From NCBI GenBank assembly GCA_030017815.1, contig JASEGX010000045.1:1-12999 (forward strand): 12,999 nucleotides of DNA, in the 5' to 3' direction. The translations under genes were made by a program, and so were the position numbers. The notes beneath the pieces were generated by a model that saw only the letters and a program-made list of their open reading frames with translations, was not told the origin of the DNA and searched no databases. Source of the DNA: Thermodesulfobacteriota bacterium. GTDB lineage: Bacteria > Desulfobacterota > QYQD01. Positions 1-5,448 of the stretch are shown here, piece after piece (the first letter of the stretch is position 1; each line of letters opens with the position of its first letter).

Positions 1-98
1 CTAATATCTTGCTGGTGATCAGGAATACTCCATAACCTGCTGATTTTAATCTTGACAGCCAAATTAGACGGAGGCGGTCTGTGTTTCGCGGATTGAGG

Positions 99-127
99 TT
101 GAAAAATAAAGGGGGGTCACCTATAAT
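99..127 (+). promoter_or_regulatory. Predicted sigma70-type promoter for cvpA-mazG
   Basis: A TTGAAA -35 element (99-104) and a perfect TATAAT -10 element (122-127) are separated by exactly 17 bases. Transcription would start near base 134, leaving a leader of about 36 bases before the preferred cvpA ATG at 170. The sequence match is strong. That this promoter also drives mazG is inferred from the 14-base gap between cvpA and mazG. Confidence 0.7.
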
Positions 128-169
128 GCATCTGATCTTCTGGCAGGTTTAGTGGAGGCAGAGAAGTTT

Positions 170-742
170 ATGTACTGGCCGGATATAGTTATACTCGCAA
201 TCATAGCTTTTTTTACCATCAAAAGTGCGATTCGCGGCATTATAAGAGAAATTTCTTCGGTTGTAGCCCTGTTAGCCGGTTTCGTTCTGGCCAGCGCTTA
301 CTATATAAGACTGGGAAATCTTCTCTCCGGGCTGATTACAAACGCCGGCATCAGGCATCTGTTAAGTTTCGCAGGCATCTTCCTCCTGGTCTATCTGGTA
401 TTCATCCTGCTCGGTATGGCCGGTAAAAAGATAATGAAGGTTTCATTATTGGGCTGGTTTGACCGTACAGCCGGCGCTCTCATGGGGTTTGTCAAGGGGA
501 CGTTTATCGTCTGCGTGATATTGATACTGATTACCGCCTTTCTTCCACCCAAGGGCCTCTTTATACAAAAATCGAAATCATATAAGTACCTGAAACACCC
601 CATGGAGATAATGCTTTGTCTGGTTCCCTATACCCTGAAGGAAAGCTTCCGCGAAAAGCAGCAGGCATTGTTTAAGTCATCCGATACCAAAGAAAAACAG
701 AAAAAGGGGATAAAAGATAACCCGCTAACCAATAAGAGATAA
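170..742 (+). CDS. cvpA: CvpA family inner-membrane protein
   Basis: This is a small integral membrane protein of the CvpA (colicin V production) family, 190 aa from the chosen start. Four hydrophobic segments are visible, near residues 4-20, 32-46, 59-80 and 98-120, followed by a basic, lysine-rich cytoplasmic-type tail. The opening MYWPDIVILAI and the following IRGIIREIS match the family pattern of a first helix then a G-x-x-R-E loop. An in-frame GTG exists at 152. I prefer the ATG at 170 because GGAGG at 154-158 then serves as its ribosome binding site (11-base spacing) and the family begins at this point. The molecular role of CvpA is not settled; it is linked to envelope homeostasis. mazG follows 14 bases downstream. 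Confidence 0.88.
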   Translation: MYWPDIVILAIIAFFTIKSAIRGIIREISSVVALLAGFVLASAYYIRLGNLLSGLITNAGIRHLLSFAGIFLLVYLVFILLGMAGKKIMKVSLLGWFDRTAGALMGFVKGTFIVCVILILITAFLPPKGLFIQKSKSYKYLKHPMEIMLCLVPYTLKESFREKQQALFKSSDTKEKQKKGIKDNPLTNKR

Positions 743-756
743 CCCTCTCATCCCCA

Positions 757-1554
757 ATGCGTGATAATAAAAAAATCAAAGAAAACTTTTCCAGATTAGT
801 CCAGATCATGGATCGGCTCCGTGCCCCGGAAGGCTGCCCCTGGGACAGGAAACAATCCGCAGAGACAGTAAAAAACTATCTCCTGGAAGAGACTTATGAA
901 GTGGTAGCGGCGGTTGAGGACAATAACCCCGGTCAGGTCTGTGAAGAACTGGGCGACCTGCTCTTTCTTATCATATTCTTATCTTTGATGTATGAAGAAC
1001 CGGAAGCCTTTAACATAAATGATGTGATGGAATCTATTGCAGCCAAGCTAATCCGGCGGCATCCCCATGTATTTGGCGCCGAAAGGGTCGCCTGTGCTGA
1101 AGAAGTCAGAGACCAGTGGCATAAGATCAAGCGGGAGGAGGCCAGACAACGAGGTGAGGAAGGGTCATTTTTTGCTTCGGTGCCCCGTAATCTCCCCGCA
1201 TTGCTTCGCGCCCAGCGTATCGGCGCCCGGGCCGCCCGGACCGGTTTTGACTGGGAGAATGCGGACAGCGTCTGGGAAAAACTGGATGAAGAACTATCGG
1301 AGCTAAAAGAGGCCTGCAATAGAAATAACCCGACGCACATCAGAGATGAAATGGGCGATGTCCTCTTTACCCTTGTTAACCTAAGCAGACATCTCCATAT
1401 AAATGCGGAAGAGGCCTTGCGGCTTACGGTAGATAGATTTATCAGGCGATTTGATGAGATGCGGAGTACACTGGAAAAAGATGGCCGACCGCTGGAAGAA
1501 TTCACCCTGGATGAGATGGATGCCGCATGGGAAAAGATTAAGGATAGCGTATAG
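757..1554 (+). CDS. mazG: Nucleoside triphosphate pyrophosphohydrolase MazG
   Basis: MazG hydrolyses (d)NTPs to NMP and pyrophosphate and clears non-canonical nucleotides in the cytoplasm. The 265 aa protein has the classic tandem architecture. Domain 1 carries GCPWD (26-30), the E44-E45-x-x-E48 metal motif, E64-x-x-D67 and the RRHPHVFG signature (100-107). Domain 2 carries E178-E179-x-x-E182 and E198-M-G-D201. Length matches E. coli MazG closely. No clear Shine-Dalgarno sequence precedes the ATG, so translation may be coupled to cvpA, which ends 14 bases upstream. The last codons (AGC GTA TAG) lie inside a TAGCGNN repeat array, and the stop codon is the second TAG of that array. Identification is secure. 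Confidence 0.97.
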   Translation: MRDNKKIKENFSRLVQIMDRLRAPEGCPWDRKQSAETVKNYLLEETYEVVAAVEDNNPGQVCEELGDLLFLIIFLSLMYEEPEAFNINDVMESIAAKLIRRHPHVFGAERVACAEEVRDQWHKIKREEARQRGEEGSFFASVPRNLPALLRAQRIGARAARTGFDWENADSVWEKLDEELSELKEACNRNNPTHIRDEMGDVLFTLVNLSRHLHINAEEALRLTVDRFIRRFDEMRSTLEKDGRPLEEFTLDEMDAAWEKIKDSV

Positions 1555-1630
1555 CGGGTAGCGATTAGCGTGTAGCGAGTGGTATGATCAACGATACCCT
1601 AAACGCTATTCGCTATACGCTAACGCTATC
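1545..1630. repeat. Inverted pair of TAGCGNN heptad arrays between convergent genes
   Basis: Bases 1545-1579 are five perfect tandem TAGCGNN units, with NN = TA, GG, AT, TG, AG. Bases 1604-1630 are four CGCTANN units (NN = TT, TA, A-, TC; the third has lost one base), which are the same unit on the other strand. The centre adds a perfect GGTAT (1581-1585) / ATACC (1594-1598) stem around an 8-base loop, so the whole element can fold into a long imperfect hairpin or cruciform. It supplies the stop codons of both mazG (1552-1554) and yggS (1626-1628 on the minus strand). No U-run follows, so it is not a standard intrinsic terminator. Confidence 0.9.
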
Positions 1631-2309
1631 TTCTTGATCCAAACAGGGCCGTGCCAATACGTACTATGGTAGCCCCTTCCTCTATGGCTACCTCAAAATC
1701 CCCGGTCATACCCATAGATAGTTCTTCAAGGCGAATCTTGGGAATATTCCTGACCTGGATTTCCTCCCCCAGTTCCTTAAGACGGCGAAAATAAGGCCGC
1801 GCCTTTTCCGGATCGGCAAAGAAAGGAGGCATAGTCATAAGCCCGCGCACAGAAAGATTGGGCAGCACGGCTACTTTCTCCAGAAAAGGCAAAAGGGCAT
1901 CCGGGATAATCCCGCCCTTGTTTTCTTCTCCACTTAAATTGACTTCGATCAAAACGGGCATAATACGGGGAATGGCTGCCGCCCGTCGGTTAAGCTCTAT
2001 GGCCAGTTCTTCGTTATCCAGAGAGTGGATGAGGTCAAAAAGCCGGACTGCATACTTGGCCTTGTTGGTCTGCAGGCGGCCGATGAAATGCCAGGATACC
2101 CCGGGGCCGACCTCTTCGATCTTGGCCCGGGCCTCCTGGACATAATTTTCTCCGAAAAGTTTAAGTCCGTAAGAAATAGCCTCCCTTATCCTGGCCACCG
2201 GCACAGCCTTGGTAGCCGCCAGCAGCTTAACCGTAGATGGGTCACGCCCGGCCCGGACGGCAGCCTCAGAAATCCTCTTTTGGACAGCGTCAATGTTTTC
2301 TGAAAGCAT
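1626..2309 (-). CDS. yggS: YggS/PROSC family pyridoxal-phosphate homeostasis protein
   Basis: This is a PLP-binding protein of the YggS/PLPBP family (alanine racemase N-terminal-like fold type III barrel) that buffers cytoplasmic pyridoxal 5'-phosphate. The 227 aa length is typical. Landmarks are LLAATKAV with the PLP-binding lysine at residue 34, FGENYVQEA, WHFIGRLQTNKAK, VNLSGEENKGG, LSMGMTGDFEVAI and RIGTALFG. The ATG at 2307-2309 is preceded by AAGGAAG, a good ribosome binding site. The TAG stop at 1626-1628 falls in the first unit of a heptad array. The gene is last in the tatC-tatD-maf-yggS run, 28 bases after maf, and converges with mazG. The protein has no known catalytic activity. 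Confidence 0.95.
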   Translation of the reverse strand: MLSENIDAVQKRISEAAVRAGRDPSTVKLLAATKAVPVARIREAISYGLKLFGENYVQEARAKIEEVGPGVSWHFIGRLQTNKAKYAVRLFDLIHSLDNEELAIELNRRAAAIPRIMPVLIEVNLSGEENKGGIIPDALLPFLEKVAVLPNLSVRGLMTMPPFFADPEKARPYFRRLKELGEEIQVRNIPKIRLEELSMGMTGDFEVAIEEGATIVRIGTALFGSRR

Positions 2310-2322
2310 ATCTTCCTTTAAT

Positions 2323-2356
2323 CCTATACGCTACCCGCTAATCGCTACACGCTACC
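2323..2356 (-). repeat. TAGCGNN heptad array at the 3' end of maf
   Basis: On the plus strand, 2329-2356 are four perfect CGCTANN units (NN = CC, AT, CA, CC), preceded by a degenerate fifth unit at 2323-2328. Read on the minus strand this is TAGCGNN with the dinucleotides TG, AT, GG, TA. These are the same four as in the 1545-1572 array, in the opposite order. The array encodes the last residues of Maf and its stop codon (2338-2340), then ends about 10 bases before the yggS ribosome binding site. Confidence 0.88.
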
Positions 2357-2967
2357 CTGGGCCGAATTATACCCACAGCCTGCATGGCCCCGATTAATTC
2401 AGATAAAGGCAGCCCGACCACGTTGGTATAAGATCCCTCTATTTTCTCTACCATGAAGGCGCCAATACCCTGGACGGCATAGGCCCCGGCCTTGTCCATA
2501 GGTTCTCCCGTGACTACATAACTTGTAACCTCGGCCGTAGTCAATTTCTTTATCTTTACGCGGCTCTGAACCGCCTTTTTATATGCCGCGCCTTTCTCGT
2601 GGTGCAACAGACAGAAGGCCGTGATAACCTCATGCCAGCGGCCGGAAAGGCGGCCTAGCATGGAAATCGCCTCTTTCTCAGTCTTTGGTTTACCCAGGAC
2701 TTCATGGCCTATAATGACGATAGTGTCCGCAGCCACCACCCAGCTCCGGGGATGACTACAAGAAACAGCCCGGGCCTTGGCCTCTGCCATCTCCAGGGCA
2801 TACCGGGCCGGGTCGCCATCCATAAATGGGGCCTCTTCGACGTGGCTGACTACCACCTCAAACTTAAGCCCTAAAGTCCGCAAAAAATCCTGACGCCGGG
2901 GTGAACCTGAGGCCAGAATCAGCGGGGCGGTAGTTTGAAAAGGGCTTGGGCGTTTTTTTGTGTCCAT
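2338..2967 (-). CDS. maf: Maf family nucleotide pyrophosphatase (YhdE-like)
   Basis: Maf proteins hydrolyse dTTP, UTP or modified NTPs to monophosphates. The 209 aa sequence has the LASGSPRRQDFL signature (18-29), the catalytic-type AADT with D81, GKPKTEKEA, LSGRWHEV, and a C-terminal GEPMDKAGAYAVQG ... GSYTNVVGLPL block. That block is closest to the YhdE (dTTP/UTP) subgroup, which is an inference from motifs. The ATG at 2965-2967 lies 49 bases inside tatD. No ATG, GTG or TTG occurs between it and the conserved LILASGSPRR block, so the overlap looks real and translation is probably coupled. The final VACSD residues and the TAG stop are written by the heptad array, extending the protein slightly past the usual family end. 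Confidence 0.94.
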   Translation of the reverse strand: MDTKKRPSPFQTTAPLILASGSPRRQDFLRTLGLKFEVVVSHVEEAPFMDGDPARYALEMAEAKARAVSCSHPRSWVVAADTIVIIGHEVLGKPKTEKEAISMLGRLSGRWHEVITAFCLLHHEKGAAYKKAVQSRVKIKKLTTAEVTSYVVTGEPMDKAGAYAVQGIGAFMVEKIEGSYTNVVGLPLSELIGAMQAVGIIRPRVACSD

Positions 2968-3692
2968 TGGGCGATCTCTATGACCGAACCTCCCTTAATA
3001 CCAGCTATCTTTTGGCCTACATGGATGACATAGGCTGGCTCATTTCGCTTACCCCGATAGGGGACCGGCGCTAGAAATGGGGCGTCGGTTTCAATGAGCA
3101 AACGATCCATAGGAACATTCTTTACCACATCTTGCAATATCGTAGCCTTGGGAAAAGTAACAACACCGGCGATGGAAATATAGAAGCCCATATCCAGACA
3201 CTCCCTGGCAAGGGTGTAATCACCTGAGAAACAGTGGAATACACCGCCCACATCTTCCGCTTTTTCTTCCCTTAAGATACGGATGATCTCATCATGGGCA
3301 TCACGGTCATGGATAATCAGCGGCAACTTTAACTCCCGCGCCAGTTGTATCTGCTGCCTGAAACATATCTCCTGCTCTCGCCGCGGGGAGTATTCCTTGA
3401 AAAAATCAAGACCTATTTCACCAATGGCCACTACACGCGGACTTTTAGTCAGATGTCTTAGACTATCGTAAGTCTTGCTAGTTACCCCTTTCGCATCATG
3501 GGGGTGTATGCCTGTAGCGGCAAATACGCCTTCATACTGTTCGGCAATAGCAACTGCCTGCCGGGAGCTGGGAAGGTTAATACCAATAGTAATTATCTGT
3601 CTGACCCGGGCCGCATGTGCCCGGGAGACTACCTGTGCACGGTCTGAGGCAGCATCATACATGTCCAGGTGGGCGTGGGTGTCGATATACAT
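2919..3692 (-). CDS. tatD: TatD family metal-dependent DNase
   Basis: TatD hydrolases are TIM-barrel, two-metal nucleases of the amidohydrolase superfamily, active as 3'-5' exonucleases. Despite the name they are not part of the Tat translocon. All expected metal ligands are visible: H6-x-H8 (THAHLD), E92 (AIGEIGLDF), H128 (LIIHDRDA), H153 (VFHCFSG) and D203 (IETDAPFLAP). The length of 257 aa is standard. The gene starts 5 bases after tatC; a GGGGGA sequence in the end of tatC, 10 bases upstream of the ATG, can serve as ribosome binding site. The 3' end overlaps maf by 49 bases. Confidence 0.96.
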   Translation of the reverse strand: MYIDTHAHLDMYDAASDRAQVVSRAHAARVRQIITIGINLPSSRQAVAIAEQYEGVFAATGIHPHDAKGVTSKTYDSLRHLTKSPRVVAIGEIGLDFFKEYSPRREQEICFRQQIQLARELKLPLIIHDRDAHDEIIRILREEKAEDVGGVFHCFSGDYTLARECLDMGFYISIAGVVTFPKATILQDVVKNVPMDRLLIETDAPFLAPVPYRGKRNEPAYVIHVGQKIAGIKGGSVIEIAQWTQKNAQALFKLPPR

Positions 3693-3697
3693 GTGGC

Positions 3698-4387
3698 TTA
3701 ATCCCCCATGATCCGCAAGACTACAATGCCCAGCTCGTATAGGGCATAAAGAGGTACGGCCATAAGCATCATGTTAAACACATCGGGCGTAGGGGTAGCG
3801 ACAGCCGCCACAATGGTGACTATAAATATAGCGTAGCGGCGGTAGCGCTGAAAAAAGCCGGCTCCGCAGAGTCCTATCCTGCCGCAGAAGACCATGATTA
3901 AAGGCAACTCAAACATGGTCCCAAAGACCAGAATAAAGACAAAACAGAAGGTAAGGAAACGGTCGAGGGAAATAGCCGCCTTAACGTGTGCGGTCTGATA
4001 ACCAAGAAGGAACTTAACACCAAAAGGAAGGGTAACAAAATAGCAAAAGGCAGCCCCTGCATAGAATAAAAGGATGCCTGTAAGCACAAATACCAGCCCT
4101 GTTTTTCTGGTTAGCCCAAATGGCTTCGCTACAGCGCGCCAGAGCATTACCATAATAAAGGGAACGAGCGCAAAGATACTGATGGCGAATGAAAGTTTAA
4201 TCAACGCCATAAAAGGCTCAGCGACTGAAAAAAAGGCCAGTTCTTGATGGAGATGGTCCTGGAGGGCGGCCAGTATCCGGCCGGAAAGAAAGTAAGCGCC
4301 TATGGTAGCAGTAACCAGGGCTGTAATTATCCACAGGATGCTGCGGCGCAATCCAGTTAAAATTTGTAGTAACTTTTCTTGATCCAT
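3698..4387 (-). CDS. tatC: Divergent TatC, twin-arginine translocase subunit
   Basis: TatC is the six-helix inner-membrane receptor for twin-arginine signal peptides. The 229 aa protein shows six hydrophobic segments, the periplasmic-loop motif AEPFMALIK (57-65), AGAAFCYFVTLP (110-121), FELP (159-162) and ATPTPD (197-202), all in family order. The glutamates matching E. coli E170 and the aspartate near D211 are kept as E160 and D202. The two glutamates that bind the signal peptide in E. coli (E15 in HLxELR, E103 in HExR) align by eye with G12 and T93. A TTG three bases upstream could also start the protein; the ATG at 4385-4387 is preferred, although neither has a clear ribosome binding site. 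No tatA or tatB is nearby, so this may be a specialised paralogue. Confidence 0.9.
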   Translation of the reverse strand: MDQEKLLQILTGLRRSILWIITALVTATIGAYFLSGRILAALQDHLHQELAFFSVAEPFMALIKLSFAISIFALVPFIMVMLWRAVAKPFGLTRKTGLVFVLTGILLFYAGAAFCYFVTLPFGVKFLLGYQTAHVKAAISLDRFLTFCFVFILVFGTMFELPLIMVFCGRIGLCGAGFFQRYRRYAIFIVTIVAAVATPTPDVFNMMLMAVPLYALYELGIVVLRIMGD

Positions 4388-4420
4388 CAAGCCGATGCCG
4401 TTAGCCGCAGAGGAAAAAAT

Positions 4421-4517
4421 GAAAATCTGGAAATCAAGAAATCAGGAATAAAAGATTTTTTCATGAGTTCCTGAGTTCCAAATTTTATTCTTTTTGCAGT
4501 CTTTGCGCCTTTGCGTG
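4421..4517. repeat. Mosaic of 8-base tandem repeats between purQ and tatC
   Basis: The 160-base gap 4391-4550 contains three short tandem duplications with an 8-base period: GAAATCAN twice (4430-4445), TGAGTTCC twice (4464-4479) and CTTTGCGN twice (4501-4516). An 8-base inverted pair, GAATAAAA (4446-4453) and TTTTATTC (4483-4490), brackets the middle one. A second inverted match joins ATGAAAATC (4419-4427) to GATTTTTTCAT (4454-4464). No convincing promoter for tatC was found here. Confidence 0.7.
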
Positions 4518-4550
4518 AAAATATGCCCCCTGTGAACGGTTTTATTTGTA

Positions 4551-5375
4551 TTAGAGGTGCTTACGAATAAAGTTGACGGCGTTTTTAAATAATATAAGCC
4601 CCTGGCCTTCCTCAGGCAGTTTCTCCCGTGTCCAGCGAGGATGGTTGGTATAATGCAGATAGGCCTCAGGATGGGGCATAAGCCCGAAGAGTCTCCCGGT
4701 AGGATCGCAAATACCGGCGACGGCATCTGTGGAACCGTTAGGATTCCAGGGGTATTCCATGGTCGGCTCATCACCCCCTGCCTGCGTATATTGGAGAACC
4801 ACCAACCCTTCCGCATGTAATCTTTCTAATACAGAGGCATCACGGGTAATGAATTTTCCCTCGCCATGCCGTACCGGTAAGTAGAAGTGGTCAACGCCCT
4901 TTGTAAGCACGCAGGGAGAATGGCTATTTACCCGTAGGTAAGTCCAGCGATCTTCAAAGCGGCCGGAGTCATTATAGGTCAACGTTACCTCTCGTTCCGT
5001 ATAGCGGCCTTCAAAGCCAGGCAGGAGGCCCAGTTTGACCATCAACTGAAAACCATTGCAAACGCCGAAGACGAGTTTGCCGTCATTAATAAAACGAAGC
5101 AACTGTTCCAGAAGGCGCTCTCCGCTGCCCCGGACTGTGGCATAGCGAAAACGATTGGCACCGGCCTGGGCGGCGCCTAGATCGTCTCCATCCAGGAAAC
5201 CGCCGGGCAGATTCAAAAAGTGGTAGTCATCAAGGCGCTTGACACCATAAATAAGATCGCTGATATGAACAATGTCAACTTCGTCCGCACCGGCCAGGCG
5301 GCAGGCATGGGCCATCTCCATCTCACAATTTGTGCCATTGCCGGAAATAACAATAGAACGCACTTTTTTTACCAT
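4551..5375 (-). CDS. purQ: Phosphoribosylformylglycinamidine synthase I, glutaminase subunit
   Basis: PurQ is the class I glutamine amidotransferase subunit of FGAM synthase, which supplies ammonia to PurL in the fourth step of purine synthesis. The catalytic triad is visible: nucleophile C106 in FGVCNGFQ and H235/E237 in LMPHPEA. Other hallmarks are GNGTNCEMEMAHACRLAGA at the N-terminus, LPGGFLDGDDLGAA (56-69), and the NDSGRFEDRW and RHGEGKF blocks seen in both PurQ and the PurL C-terminal domain. At 274 aa it is longer than Bacillus-type PurQ (about 227 aa). It stands alone, so it is not the tail of a fused PurL. GGAGG lies 4 bases before the ATG. No purL or purS is in the window. A promoter is predicted just upstream. 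Confidence 0.95.
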   Translation of the reverse strand: MVKKVRSIVISGNGTNCEMEMAHACRLAGADEVDIVHISDLIYGVKRLDDYHFLNLPGGFLDGDDLGAAQAGANRFRYATVRGSGERLLEQLLRFINDGKLVFGVCNGFQLMVKLGLLPGFEGRYTEREVTLTYNDSGRFEDRWTYLRVNSHSPCVLTKGVDHFYLPVRHGEGKFITRDASVLERLHAEGLVVLQYTQAGGDEPTMEYPWNPNGSTDAVAGICDPTGRLFGLMPHPEAYLHYTNHPRWTREKLPEEGQGLILFKNAVNFIRKHL

Positions 5376-5395
5376 CTGTCCTCCAAAGCGAGGTC

Positions 5396-5423
5396 ATTAT
5401 AGTCCAAGGGGGTAAAAAATCAA
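5396..5423 (-). promoter_or_regulatory. Predicted promoter for purQ
   Basis: On the minus strand a TTGATT -35 (5418-5423) and a perfect TATAAT -10 (5396-5401) are 16 bases apart. The start of transcription would fall near 5389, about 14 bases before the purQ ATG. This suggests purQ can be transcribed separately from the DUF6178-like gene upstream. Confidence 0.6.
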
Positions 5424-5448
5424 GCCAGGAAACGACAGCCAAATACCT

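Noticed and set aside
3..35. End of an upstream gene (ten codons and TAA)
   Set aside because: Too short to recognise any family, and all frames are equally unsupported in this stretch.
52..57. TTGACA as a -35 element upstream of cvpA
   Set aside because: No -10-like hexamer lies 16-18 bases downstream. The TTGAAA/TATAAT pair at 99-127 is much better.
933..1505. Open frame of 190 codons on the minus strand inside mazG
   Set aside because: Composition is serine/arginine-rich with no recognisable motif, and it is fully antisense to a certain mazG. It is a shadow frame.
1555..1625. Bidirectional rho-independent terminator between mazG and yggS
   Set aside because: The hairpin potential is clear, but no U-run follows on either strand and the stem is interrupted at the variable dinucleotides. 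It is reported as a repeat only.
4442..4816. Open frame of 124 codons overlapping the end of purQ in another frame
   Set aside because: Most of it is an alternative frame of purQ and the rest runs through octad repeats. No family resemblance or ribosome binding site.
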